From the NCBI GenBank assembly GCA_963840245.1, contig CAWIYI010000045.1, positions 1 through 49,674 of the forward strand: a stretch of DNA of 49,674 nucleotides, in the 5' to 3' direction. The stretch comes from Bog-473 sp963840245 (lineage in GTDB: Bacteria > Actinomycetota > Acidimicrobiia > Acidimicrobiales > RAAP-2). The notes beneath the pieces were generated by a model that worked only from the letters and a program-made list of their open reading frames with translations, was not told the DNA's origin and did not search any database. Position 1 is the stretch's first letter, and the number at the start of each line of letters is the position of its first letter. Made by a program: the position numbers and the translations under genes. Shown here piece by piece: positions 36,726-45,682 of the stretch.

Positions 36726-37973
36726 GCTGGATCGAGACGTTCCGCACCGGTGTCAACGGCGTGCGCAGCCACCGCCTCCGTTCGGCGCTGACCGTGTTGG
36801 GCATCCTCATCGGGATCGCCGCGGTCATCCTGACCGTCGGGCTGGGCGAGGGAGCGCAGGGACAGGTGACCTCTGAGATCACGGCCCTCGGGTCGAATGT
36901 GCTCACCATCACACCCGGGAGCTCGACCTCGACCACGGGTATCCGGCAGGCGCTCGGCAGCGCGTCGACGCTCACGATGTCGGACGTCGGCGCACTCGAG
37001 AGCCACGTCGACGCGCCTGATGTGAAGGCCGTCGCCCCCATCACCTCCTCCTCCGAGGAGCTGGTCGCCGGATCGAGCACGTGGACGACCACGGTGCAGG
37101 GGTCGACCTCGACCTGGCTCACCGTGCGCGGACGCGCCTTGGCCCAGGGTCGTTTCATCGACGACCAGGACGTCAACGACCACACGGCGGTCGCCGTGCT
37201 GGGTGCGACCACGGCATCCGAGCTCTTCAAGGGCGTCGATCCCGTCGGCCAGACGATCGACGTCGGCGACAGCGGTGTCCCACTGACGGTCGTCGGGGTC
37301 CTGACCTCCACCGGATCCGTCCTCGTCGTCGAGCTCGACCTCCGATCCCGACGACCTCGTTGTGATCCCGATCTCGACCGGCGCCGAGCGGATCTTTGGC
37401 GGGACGACCCGCAACTCCGTCAGCTCCATCGCCGTGCAGGCCCGCTCCTCAGGCGACCTCACCGCGGCCTACCAGGAGGCTGACCACCTGCTGCTCCAGC
37501 TCCACGGCATCACCACGCCGACCGACGCCGACTTCACGATCACCTCGGAGCAGTCCCTGATCTCGACCGCGACCTCCGTCGACCGGACGCTCACCATCCT
37601 TCTGGGTGGCGTCGCCGGTATCTCACTGTTGGTCGGTGGCATCGGGGTCATGAACATCATGTTGGTCTCGGTGACCGAGCGCATCCGCGAGATCGGGCTC
37701 CGCAAGGCCCTCGGCGCCACGCCCAGCGTCATCAGACGTCAGTTCCTCGTCGAGGCTTCCGTCCTCGGCCTCATCGGCGGCGCGCTCGGAGCGCTGCTCG
37801 GGATCATCGGCGCGACGTTCCTTCCTGGCGTGGTGGGTGACCCCATCACGATCAGCCCGACCGCCATGGTCGGCGCGCTGGTTGTCGCCCTGGGCATCGG
37901 CATCGCCTTCGGCGTCTACCCGGCCAGCCGGGCCGCCCACCTCGCCCCCATCGACGCTCTACGAACCGAATAG
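36722..37973 (+). pseudogene. MacB-like FtsX-family permease, broken by one frameshift
   Basis: A permease of about 416 residues spread over two frames. The first (36722 to about 37318) gives helix 1 (RSALTVLGILIGIAAVILTVGLGEGA in parts) and most of the extracytoplasmic core domain. The second (about 37318-37973) gives the end of the core and three helices, including GGIGVMNIMLVSVTERIREIGLRKALGA (cut here to GGIGVMNIMLVSVTER), the FtsX/MacB signature. One extra base in GGATCCGTCC (37313-37322) causes the break; removing it yields a Ser-rich linker in place. The termini and signature are intact, so a sequence error or recent mutation is likely. Confidence 0.88.
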
Positions 37974-37996
37974 AAGAAAGCAGAGGAATGTTCGAC

Positions 37997-38932
37997 ATGG
38001 AGACACCGACCAGCCGAAGCACCAATCGCGGGCGCTGGACCCAATTCGCCGCGGGCGCAGTGGCGCTCGTGACGGCAACGACGATCGCGTCGGCCGCCGG
38101 GGCGGCGACGACCCCCGCCAACGCGCCCATCGGCGCCACCGGGAGCGTTGCCGCACTGTCCGGTTCGACCATGGAGGTGCAGAACCCCAGCAGCGGCCAG
38201 ACCACGGTGAACTGGACGTCGACGACGTCCTTCTCCAAGTCCGTCACCGAGGCCGTGAACTCGTTGACCGCGGGTACCTGTGTCACGGTCACGGGAACAC
38301 CTTCGAAGTCCTCGAAGACCACCATCGCGGCCCGGAGCATCTCGGTGGTCGCCACCTCCACGACGGGGTCGTGCACGGGGCAATTCCGACCGGGCAGCGG
38401 GACAGGCGGCGCCAACGGTCCCCGTGGCGGCGGCTTCCGTTTCGGCGGACGTGCAGGTGGCACCACGGGTGGCACACGCCCGACCTTCAATTCGGGGTCG
38501 GGCCGACGCTTTCCCAACCTCAGCTCGATTGCCATCGCGACCGGCAAGGTGACGGCCGTCAGCGGATCGACGCTCTCGGTCTCCGGGTACGACCTCTCGC
38601 CCGGAAGCTTCGCCCGGCCCACCAAATCCACCACACCGAAGACGAAGAAGCCGGCCACGCCCAAGACGGAGAACCTCAAGATCACGACCACCGACGCCAC
38701 CACGGTCGCTGCGACCCAGAGTGCCGCGGCGACGGACCTGGCCGTCGGTGATTGCGTGAGTGCGTTTGGTCCGGCCGCCACGACGGGCGCGGTGACGGCC
38801 ACGACCGTCCGCATCACCTCGACCGGTGGCCAGACGTGCACCGGCGGCTTCGGTGCGGGCGGCGGCGGGTTCTTCCGCGGCGGTGGAGGAGGAGGCGGCT
38901 TTGGCGGAAGTCCCGGCGGTGGCAGTGCCTAG
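37997..38932 (+). CDS. Secreted Gly-rich protein with repeated small beta domains
   Basis: An exported protein of 311 residues. A signal-like segment (FAAGAVALVTATTIASAAGA) follows a basic N-terminus. The mature part has two similar beta-rich units, the first containing GATGSVAALSGSTMEVQNP and CVTVTG, the second GKVTAVSGSTLSVSG and VGDCVSAFG. These look like DUF5666-type OB-fold units. A Gly/Arg/Thr-rich segment separates them, and the last 30 residues are Gly/Phe-rich. ATG 37997 was chosen because GAGGA at 37983-37987 lies 9 nt upstream; ATG 37988 is too close. It sits between exporter subunits, so it may be cargo or a partner of the transporter. Confidence 0.78.
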   Translation: METPTSRSTNRGRWTQFAAGAVALVTATTIASAAGAATTPANAPIGATGSVAALSGSTMEVQNPSSGQTTVNWTSTTSFSKSVTEAVNSLTAGTCVTVTGTPSKSSKTTIAARSISVVATSTTGSCTGQFRPGSGTGGANGPRGGGFRFGGRAGGTTGGTRPTFNSGSGRRFPNLSSIAIATGKVTAVSGSTLSVSGYDLSPGSFARPTKSTTPKTKKPATPKTENLKITTTDATTVAATQSAAATDLAVGDCVSAFGPAATTGAVTATTVRITSTGGQTCTGGFGAGGGGFFRGGGGGGGFGGSPGGGSA

Positions 38933-40718
38933 CTCGACCCGGAGCGGATGGGGTCGTTCGGGCCATCGGCGCGCCCTGGTGGCCGGAGGGCTGGTCCTTG
39001 TCATCGTGCTGGGCGGCGGCGCCGCGGCGTGGGCCGCCTCCAGTGGCGGCGACTCGGGCTACCGCACAGCCTCGGTGACACGCACGAACATCGGGCAGAG
39101 CATGACCGTCGTCGGAACCGTCGAACCCGTGAACGACGCCTCGGCCTCGTTCCAGGTGGCGGGCAAGGTGGCCACCGTGTCGGCCACCGTCGGCCAGCAG
39201 GTCACAGCCGGGGAGTCGCTCGGCACCCTCGATACGACGGCGCTGAGCGAGTCCGTCTCGTCCGCGCAGTCGACGCTCAACGCCAACGAGGCGAAACTGG
39301 CCGAGGACGAGAGCAGTCAGGCGTCCACGACTGCGCAGACCCTGTCGGACGCCCCGTCCACCACGACCACGACTGCGCCGGCCACCCACGGGGGCTCGAC
39401 GAGCGGCCAGAGCGCCATCACCCAGGACCAGAACACCCTCACCAAGGACGAGGCCCAGACGGCGGCGGACCAGCATCAAGAGGCCGCCGATCTGGCGCAG
39501 GCGCAGAAGACGTGCGCGCCCTCGGGCACCGCGACCACCACCTCCACGACGACGACCACGACCGACCCAACCGGTTGCGAGGCCGCCCTCGCCCTCGTCT
39601 CCAAGGATCAGCAACAGGTGTCCACCGACCAGGCGACGGTGGCGAAGGACGAGGCGGCGCTCTCGCAGGCGTTGAGCCAGTCGTCCTCGAGCGGCTCCGC
39701 TGGCTCGGGCGGCTCCGCCGGCGCTGGCGGCACTGCGTCCTCGGGTTCCTCCACCGAAGGCTCCCGGGCCGTCTCGTCCACGCCGAGCGGTGCCACGAGC
39801 GACTCGGGCACGGCAACGAGGAGCGGCGCGGGAACGACGGGCGGCAGCGGATCATCGACGTCGTCGGACACTCCTCAGCAGATCGCCTCCGACCAGGCCG
39901 ACATCGATACGGCGCAGGCCCAACTCACCGAAGCAGAGCAGTCATTGGCCGAGGCCGATCTCACCAGCCCCATCAACGGGACGATCGTCTCCGTGGGCAT
40001 CGCCGCAGGCGACACCGTGAGCGCCGACTCGAGCACCGAGGTGATCGTGATCATCGGCACCGACTCCTTCGAGGTGACGAGCACCCTCTCGAGCTCCCAG
40101 GTCCCCTCGGTCAAGGTCGGTGAGTCGGCCGGCGTCCGGGTCGACGGTGTGGACGGCACCATCAACGGCACCGTGTCCCAGGTCGGTCCGGTCCAGTCGG
40201 GCGATTCGGGCTTCACCTACCCGGTCGTGGTCGCCCTCCCGACGTCGGCCACGGGGCTGTTCACCGGCTCGACCGCCAACGTGGTCATCTCCACCGGCGC
40301 GGTCGCCCACGTGGTGGCCGTCCCCACCTCAGCCGTGCAGTCGCTGGGCACGCGTTCGTACGTCGAGACCCTGTCGAACGGGACGTTGGCCCGCAAGATC
40401 ATCAAGGTCGGCATGGTCGGTGACGTCTACACCCAGGTCCTGTCGGGCCTGACGCCCGGTGAGAGCGTGGTGCTGGCGAACTACGCCGCTCCGGTTCCCT
40501 CCTCCAACACCGCCACGTTGGGCGGCTTCGGCGGTCTGGGCGGCGGCGGTGCCGGCGGTTTCGGCGGCGGCGGCGCCTTCCGCGAGCGCGTGCTGGCGGT
40601 GCGGGCGGTGCGGCCGGCGGATTCGGGAACGTCGGCATCGGGGGCTGAGCCGGGCGGGCCGGAGGACCGTCCTGAGCGGTACGGTGGCGGGTGGCACCGA
40701 TCCGTCTGGACCAGGTGA
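38925..40718 (+). CDS. Second MacA/HlyD-like adaptor with coiled-coil insert; tail probably frameshifted
   Basis: A protein of about 597 residues, or 574 if its frame is corrected. One helix near 17-38 anchors it. The lipoyl half (SMTVVGTVEPVNDASASFQVAG, in parts) and AGDTVSADS half flank a long insert of Asp/Gln/Ser/Thr-rich helices (TQDQNTLTKDEAQTAADQHQ, LVSKDQQQVSTDQATVAKDE) with two cysteines. The C-terminal Gly tail ends as written in an Arg-rich stretch overlapping the next gene. Adding one base near 40584 gives GGAGGAAGGFGNVGIGG and a stop at 40646-40648. GTG 38925 overlaps the preceding gene. It ends the exporter operon. Confidence 0.82.
   Translation: MPSSTRSGWGRSGHRRALVAGGLVLVIVLGGGAAAWAASSGGDSGYRTASVTRTNIGQSMTVVGTVEPVNDASASFQVAGKVATVSATVGQQVTAGESLGTLDTTALSESVSSAQSTLNANEAKLAEDESSQASTTAQTLSDAPSTTTTTAPATHGGSTSGQSAITQDQNTLTKDEAQTAADQHQEAADLAQAQKTCAPSGTATTTSTTTTTTDPTGCEAALALVSKDQQQVSTDQATVAKDEAALSQALSQSSSSGSAGSGGSAGAGGTASSGSSTEGSRAVSSTPSGATSDSGTATRSGAGTTGGSGSSTSSDTPQQIASDQADIDTAQAQLTEAEQSLAEADLTSPINGTIVSVGIAAGDTVSADSSTEVIVIIGTDSFEVTSTLSSSQVPSVKVGESAGVRVDGVDGTINGTVSQVGPVQSGDSGFTYPVVVALPTSATGLFTGSTANVVISTGAVAHVVAVPTSAVQSLGTRSYVETLSNGTLARKIIKVGMVGDVYTQVLSGLTPGESVVLANYAAPVPSSNTATLGGFGGLGGGGAGGFGGGGAFRERVLAVRAVRPADSGTSASGAEPGGPEDRPERYGGGWHRSVWTR
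40680..40685 (+). promoter_or_regulatory. Putative -10 box for the VOC gene
   Basis: TACGGT, 5 nt, then GTG 40691. Confidence 0.4.
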
Positions 40719-41125
40719 ATCTCGTCGTGCGCGACGTCGAAGCGAGCCGCGCCTTCTACTCCCGCCTCGGCCTGGACTTCGGCGACGAGCACGACCCGGT
40801 CTGGTCGGCACACCACGTCTCCGCCCTGCACGGCGAGGGCACGCCCCTCGACGTCGACCTGGACAGCAGGACCTTCGCAGCGCAGTGGAACGAGGGCTGG
40901 ACCGGTGGGAGCGGGGCCGTGCTCGGCTTCAAGGTCGACACCCGCGCCGAGGTCGATGCGCTCGTCGCCGCCCTGGCCGCCGAGGGCGTCCCCGTCCAGC
41001 AGGACCCCTATGACGCCTTCTGGGGCGCCCGCTATGCCGTTGTCAGCGACCCGGACGGCAACGCGGTCGGCATCATGAGCCCGGTCGACGCGGCCTTCCG
41101 CCGCCCGCCACCCTCGCCTTCGTGA
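40691..41125 (+). CDS. VOC (glyoxalase/bleomycin resistance) family protein
   Basis: A protein of 144 residues with two beta-alpha-beta-beta-beta modules. The first starts IRLDQVNLVVRDVEASRAFYSRLGL, cut as LVVRDVEASRAFYSRLGL. The second ends WGARYAVVSDPDGNAVGIMSP, the usual metal-binding glutamate position being occupied by asparagine/alanine. Members bind metals and small ligands in drug resistance or isomerisation reactions; none can be assigned. GTG 40691 would be 42 nt after the corrected stop of the preceding adaptor. Confidence 0.87.
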   Translation: MAPIRLDQVNLVVRDVEASRAFYSRLGLDFGDEHDPVWSAHHVSALHGEGTPLDVDLDSRTFAAQWNEGWTGGSGAVLGFKVDTRAEVDALVAALAAEGVPVQQDPYDAFWGARYAVVSDPDGNAVGIMSPVDAAFRRPPPSPS

Positions 41126-41155
41126 GCCCTCCTTCCCGCCGACGAGGCGATCGAC

Positions 41156-41632
41156 GTGGTGGTCGAGATCCCCACCGGCAGCCGCAACAAGTACGAGTAC
41201 GACCACGAGAGGCACGTGATCCGGTTGGACCGCCGCCTCTTCACCGCCACCACCTATCCGGCGGACTACGGATTCGTCCCCGACACTCTGGCCGGCGACG
41301 GGGACCCGCTCGACGCGCTGGTGCTGGTGGCCGACCCCACCTTCCCGGGCTGCCTGTTGCGGGTGCGGATCCTGGGCGTGTTCTCCATGCACGACGAGAA
41401 GGGGGTGGACGCGAAGCTCATCTGCGTCCTCGAGCACGACCCCCAGTGGGACGGTGCGCACGACATCAACGACGTGCCCGAGCATCTGCGCAACGAGATC
41501 GCCCATTTCTTCAGCATCTACAAGGACCTCGAGCCCGAGAAATCGACCGAGGTGCAGGGGTTCGGGGACCGAGCGGCCGCGCTGGCCGAGCTCGAGTCGT
41601 GCCGGATCGCCTACCGTGCGACCGACACATAA
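41156..41632 (+). CDS. ppa: Inorganic pyrophosphatase
   Basis: Family I soluble pyrophosphatase of 158 residues that hydrolyses PPi and so drives biosynthesis. Hallmarks are VVVEIPTGSRNKYEYD at the N-terminus, YPADYGFVPDTLAGDGDPLDALVL (cut as DGDPLDALVL, the metal-binding signature D-x-D-P-x-D), and DVPEHLRNEIAHFFSIYKDLE with conserved Lys/Tyr. GTG 41156 gives the standard start after a GAGGCG. It is followed 19 nt later by the SnoaL-like gene. Confidence 0.96.
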   Translation: MVVEIPTGSRNKYEYDHERHVIRLDRRLFTATTYPADYGFVPDTLAGDGDPLDALVLVADPTFPGCLLRVRILGVFSMHDEKGVDAKLICVLEHDPQWDGAHDINDVPEHLRNEIAHFFSIYKDLEPEKSTEVQGFGDRAAALAELESCRIAYRATDT

Positions 41633-41651
41633 CTGGGAGGAGGGGACGACC

Positions 41652-42152
41652 ATGCCGTTTCCACGTGACGAGGTGCAGGCCACGGTGGACCGCTATCACG
41701 AGCTGCGCCGGCGGATCGACGATGGGCAGGAGCCCGATGCCTTCGGCGTGCTGGCCGACTTCTACACCGAGGACGCGGTCTACATCGACGGCGCCTGGGG
41801 GCGCATCGAGGGCCGCGACGCCATCGCTCACTGGTTGGTGGATTCCATGTTGGGCATGGAGGACTGGAAGTTCCCCATTGAGTTCACCGCCATCGAGGGG
41901 AACGACGTCGTGGTGAAGTGGACCCAGATCATGCCGAGGACGCGGCCGGATGGGACGCCGTACCGGCAGTCCGGCTACTCCCGCCTGATCTATGCCGGCA
42001 ACGGCAAGTTCTCCTACGAGGAGGACACCTACAACATGGCCCACGTGCTCGAGGACATCGAGGCCAGCGGCTGGACCCCGAACGGCTCCATGAACGTCCC
42101 GCCCGCCCATCCGGACCGGAACTTCGACATCCCCGCGGGCGACGCGGGCTAG
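41652..42152 (+). CDS. SnoaL/NTF2-like protein
   Basis: A protein of 166 residues with an NTF2/SnoaL cone fold: VQATVDRYHELRRRID helix, FYTEDAVYIDGAWG, the IEGRDAIAHWLVDSML helix and WTQIMPRTRPDGTPY strands. The pocket residues suggest a small ligand or enzyme, unspecified. ATG 41652 has a strong GGGAGGAGG upstream, making it clearly translated with a leader. Its stop overlaps the stop of the convergent HtrA gene by three bases. Confidence 0.88.
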   Translation: MPFPRDEVQATVDRYHELRRRIDDGQEPDAFGVLADFYTEDAVYIDGAWGRIEGRDAIAHWLVDSMLGMEDWKFPIEFTAIEGNDVVVKWTQIMPRTRPDGTPYRQSGYSRLIYAGNGKFSYEEDTYNMAHVLEDIEASGWTPNGSMNVPPAHPDRNFDIPAGDAG

Positions 42153-43807
42153 GGGGTTCCTCCGGTCCCCCCGGAGTTCCCGAACCCGGGGAATCCTCCC
42201 CCGCCGAACGGGCTGGTCGTCCCGCCACCCCCGCCCCCGGTGCCGCCCGACTGTTGTTGTTGGGCCTGCGCCTGGTTGCCGAGGGTCGCCGTGGTGGTCC
42301 GTTTGCTGTCCCCCACGTAGTACGTGATGGACACGGACTGTCCGGCCTTGGAGTTCTGGACGACCTTCTGCAGATCGTCGGACGACGTGATGTTGGTGCC
42401 GTCGATGTTGACGATCACGTCACCTTGCACCAGGCCCGCCTTGGCCGCGGGCGATCCCGGGACCACGCTGAGGATCACCGCGCCGGACGTGGGGGTGAAC
42501 CCGTACTGCTGGCGCAGCGCAGGCGTCAGCGTGGTGATGTCGACGCCGAGGTAGCCGCCACCGTTGCCGGACTGTCCGCCCTTCTCGAGCTCGGCGATGA
42601 GCGATTCCACCGAGGCGGCCGGGATGGCGAAGCCGATGTTCTGGGAGGACGTCCCGTCGCTCGATGTCCCGGCGACCGCGGTGTTCATCCCGATGACCTG
42701 GCCGGATGTGTCGATCAGCGGCCCCCCGGAGTTGCCGGGGTTGATGGCGGCGTCGGTCTGGATCATGTTCTGGAGCGTCTCGGTCTGCGTGCCCTCTCCC
42801 CCTGCGGTGACCGAGCGCCCGAGCGCCGAGATGATGCCCTGGGTGACCGTCGGCGTGCCGGCGGCGAGCCCCAGCGCGTTGCCGATGGCCACGACGGCGT
42901 CCCCGACGACGGCCTTGCCCGAATTCCCGAAGGTCACGGTGGGAAGGTCCGACGCGTTGTTGATCTTGAGCAGCGCCAGATCCTTCGACTGGTCGTAGCC
43001 GACGAGCGTGGTGGGCAGCGCCTTGGTCTGGCCGTACTCGGTGACCGTGATGGTCCCCGTGTTGCCCCCCTGGCTGTAGAGCTCAATGACGTGGTTGTTC
43101 GTGAGGACCTCCCCGGTGGAGGTGATGATCATGCCGGTCCCCTGGTCCTCGTCGCCGTTCGACTTGACGTCGATGGAGACGACGGCAGGGATCACCTTGC
43201 TGACGAGTTGCGGAATGGTGACGTTTCCGCTGAGGACGGCTGCTCCGGGCGCCGCGCTGGATTCGTGGATGGTGATGTTGGAGCCGTTGTCGTTGTTGTT
43301 GTTCGCCAGGGCGGTGACGCCCGCCCCGATGGCCCCGCCGACGAGGGCGGCCACGAGAGCCACCGGGAGCCAGGAGCGCAGCCTGCCGGGCGAACGCCGA
43401 CCGGAGCTCGAGGGTGACGGGGCGCCACCGGGATAGGTCGCGTCGGCGGGCGATGGGTAGGAGAAGGGGATCGCGGTGGGCGTGACCGGGGTGGGGGGAC
43501 CGCTCTCGTATCCCGCCGGTGGCGTCCAGGCGCCCGGTGGCGGCGGTGGGTAGGGCGATGGCGCGCTCGGCGGCGGATACGTGGGTGGAGCGGCCGCCGG
43601 GGCGTCGGAGGCCTCCGCGGCCTCCGCGGGCTGGGTCGTCGCTCCCTCTGGTGGCGGGGGCGCTGAGCCCTCCAGGCTTCCTTGTGGGGGCTGGGCCGGG
43701 GTCATGGCGTCGTCCGGTGCCGTCGTTGCATCGAGAGGCGGTGCGGCGCCTGATTCGGGTGTGCCGGCAGCGGACTCCGGCCCCGTCTGCTCGGTGTCCT
43801 CACTCAT
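42149..43807 (-). CDS. HtrA/DegP-like trypsin-fold protease with PDZ domain
   Basis: A membrane-anchored protein-quality-control protease of 552 residues. A cytoplasmic Pro/Ala/Glu-rich segment (1-145) precedes one transmembrane helix (about 146-167). The protease domain has H239 (LTNNHV), D276 (SKDLALLKI) and S360 (NPGNSGGPL). One PDZ domain lies at about 415-520 (GYLGVDITTLTP, VVPGSPAAKAGLVQGDVI). The C-terminus is a Gln run followed by a Gly/Phe-rich tail. ATG 43807 follows AGGAGG at ideal spacing. It is probably a stress protease facing the cell exterior, like mycobacterial PepD/HtrA. Confidence 0.94.
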   Translation of the reverse strand: MSEDTEQTGPESAAGTPESGAAPPLDATTAPDDAMTPAQPPQGSLEGSAPPPPEGATTQPAEAAEASDAPAAAPPTYPPPSAPSPYPPPPPGAWTPPAGYESGPPTPVTPTAIPFSYPSPADATYPGGAPSPSSSGRRSPGRLRSWLPVALVAALVGGAIGAGVTALANNNNDNGSNITIHESSAAPGAAVLSGNVTIPQLVSKVIPAVVSIDVKSNGDEDQGTGMIITSTGEVLTNNHVIELYSQGGNTGTITVTEYGQTKALPTTLVGYDQSKDLALLKINNASDLPTVTFGNSGKAVVGDAVVAIGNALGLAAGTPTVTQGIISALGRSVTAGGEGTQTETLQNMIQTDAAINPGNSGGPLIDTSGQVIGMNTAVAGTSSDGTSSQNIGFAIPAASVESLIAELEKGGQSGNGGGYLGVDITTLTPALRQQYGFTPTSGAVILSVVPGSPAAKAGLVQGDVIVNIDGTNITSSDDLQKVVQNSKAGQSVSITYYVGDSKRTTTATLGNQAQAQQQQSGGTGGGGGGTTSPFGGGGFPGFGNSGGTGGTP

Positions 43808-43974
43808 GTGGATCCTCCTGAAGGGAACATGGCTCGTCCGCACCGCTTCACGGTGGGTAAATGGCCCGTCCCGGCGTCTCCCGCAGTCCAGCGGACGTCC
43901 GGAGCCATGTTACGGGATGTCGATTGCGGCCCGGCATCGGGCGCGGGCGCCAGGCGAGGTAGCGTGTCCGCCGC

Positions 43975-45240
43975 ATGTCACGCCGGATCGACATCGAATT
44001 GACGAGCCAGACTGGCGACGGGTCATGGACCTGGCGCGCCGCCGGAGCACGCCAGCCCAAGGGCACGGTCGACGCCGCGCTCGTGCCACCCGGTGAGATC
44101 GTCGGCGCCGTGCTGCGGGCCGACGTCGAGATCGGGCTCGAGGGCATCGAGATCCTGTCGCTGACGGCTGCCAAGCCGGTCCGCTCTCCCGAGAAGACCG
44201 AAGGCCGGATCGAGGTGAAGGGCACTCCCAGGCGGGCGCCCGATGTCTCGGTCATCCTGGCTCCGGGCTCGGACAAGCGGCGGCGCGATCGCGATCGCGA
44301 TGGGGATGGTGAGCGACGCGACCGGCGCCCGGGCGGTCGCCGCCCCGACGGCGAGGGACGGCGCGACGAGCGCGGGGACGAGCGACCGGCGCGTGGAGGC
44401 AGCGGGCCTCGTCGACCCGGTGGTCGACGACCCGGTGACGGCGACGGTCGTCCCGCTCGCGGGGAGCGGCCGGTCGCGCCGACGTCCACCGTCCACCGCA
44501 ACTCCATGCTCGCGGCCCTGCGGCCCGAACAGATCCCCGTGGCCGAGCAGCTGCTCCGCGGCGGGCTGCAGGCGGTCCGGCAAGCCATAGAGACGCAGAA
44601 CAGCTCGAACAAGGCCGCCGGGAAGCCTCCGGTCGCCGCAGACGCGCTCCTGGCCATGGCCGACGAGCTGCTGCCGGCGGTGCGCCTGGCGGACTGGAAG
44701 GATCGCGCCTCGGTGGCGCAGGCGACGGGGAAGGACTATCGGCTGCGGGAGCTCCGGGCCGTCGTCGCGGCCTCGCGCACGGTGAACCTCGACGAGGAGG
44801 GGCGCACCCTGGCGAAGGCGCTCCAGGAGTCACTCGACCAGCGGACGACGGCGCTGCGCGAGGAGTGGCTGGCCCGCATCACGAACGCGCTGAACGATGG
44901 GCGGGTGCAACAGGCCGTCGAGGCCTCCATCCGCCCGCCCGAGCCCGGCACCCGGTGCCCGGCCGAGCTGGCGGTCAGGCTGGCCGCCGCCGCCGGGGAA
45001 GCGATGACGGCCGATCTGGCACCGGAGGACTGGATGCGCCTCCTCGACGCGGTGGTGGCGTCCCCGGTGCGTCGGACCGTCAAGCCGGTGGGCATTCCCG
45101 ACGACGAAGTGGCGAAGCAGGCGGCCCGCAACGCGGCCGGTGCGGTTCCTGCGCTGGCCAAGCTGCTCGGGCTCCGCATCCCGCCGCCACCCCCCCGCAG
45201 GGTGAACACCGAGCGCCGGTTCAGTCCAACCGGCGGTTGA
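43975..45240 (+). CDS. Hypothetical protein with Arg/Asp/Gly-rich linker
   Basis: A protein of 421 residues that I do not recognise. Residues 1-90 look like a small beta domain (RIDIELTSQTGDGSWTWRAAG in parts, VGAVLRADVEIGLEGIEIL). Residues 95-170 are highly charged and repetitive (KRRRDRDRDGDGERRDRRPG), likely disordered and RNA- or DNA-binding. Residues 175-400 are helical, beginning SMLAALRPEQIPVAEQLLRGG. Such three-part proteins may be lineage-specific. A TAGCGT box is 9 nt before ATG 43975. The last 20 bases overlap the convergent GNAT gene. Confidence 0.78.
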   Translation: MSRRIDIELTSQTGDGSWTWRAAGARQPKGTVDAALVPPGEIVGAVLRADVEIGLEGIEILSLTAAKPVRSPEKTEGRIEVKGTPRRAPDVSVILAPGSDKRRRDRDRDGDGERRDRRPGGRRPDGEGRRDERGDERPARGGSGPRRPGGRRPGDGDGRPARGERPVAPTSTVHRNSMLAALRPEQIPVAEQLLRGGLQAVRQAIETQNSSNKAAGKPPVAADALLAMADELLPAVRLADWKDRASVAQATGKDYRLRELRAVVAASRTVNLDEEGRTLAKALQESLDQRTTALREEWLARITNALNDGRVQQAVEASIRPPEPGTRCPAELAVRLAAAAGEAMTADLAPEDWMRLLDAVVASPVRRTVKPVGIPDDEVAKQAARNAAGAVPALAKLLGLRIPPPPPRRVNTERRFSPTGG

Positions 45241-45679
45241 GGGTCAGCAGGCGGGCGGAGAATCCGGCGGCCTCCAGTCGTTGCTTGGTCGTACGGTCCC
45301 CCGGCAGCGCCGGCGCGTCGACCCCGGCGCAACCCCTCTCGGTGCACCAGGAGAGCGCGGCATCCATGAGCGCCGTGCCCACGCCCACGCCCCGGGCGCC
45401 TGTTTCCACGTAGCAGCACTCGATCACGCCATTCGTGAGCCCCCCGGGGCCGTCGCCGGCCGTCACGGCGAGGAGGCCGACGACCGCGCCCTCGTACTCC
45501 CCCACCACGAGGTGGGCCCCTTCGTCGGACCTGGTCCAACGCTCCAGGAGGCTCACCGTTGTGGCGTCACCCACCAGGGCGGCGCCCCCCCGCATGGATT
45601 CGGCGGCCACCAAGGCCTGGGAGAGGAGCCGTGTGCAGGCCTGCCGGTCCTCGGCACGGGCGGGTCGGGCCAGCTCCAT
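45221..45679 (-). CDS. GNAT family N-acetyltransferase
   Basis: A protein of 152 residues. The acetyl-CoA-binding motif is VETGARGVGVGTALMDAALSWC, cut as ARGVGVGTALMDAA, following ECCYV. A final beta strand (EAAGFSARLLTLNRRL) completes the fold. The acceptor substrate is unknown. Its ATG lies 3 nt from the stop of the upstream gene on the same strand, so it is probably cotranscribed with the two genes before it. Its 3' end overlaps the convergent gene by 20 bases. Confidence 0.85.
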   Translation of the reverse strand: MELARPARAEDRQACTRLLSQALVAAESMRGGAALVGDATTVSLLERWTRSDEGAHLVVGEYEGAVVGLLAVTAGDGPGGLTNGVIECCYVETGARGVGVGTALMDAALSWCTERGCAGVDAPALPGDRTTKQRLEAAGFSARLLTLNRRLD

Positions 45680-45682
45680 GCC

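Noticed and set aside
41918..43417. Plus-strand frame of 499 codons opposite the HtrA gene
   Set aside because: The minus-strand frame has a complete catalytic triad, PDZ domain and a good ribosome site; this one is its shadow.
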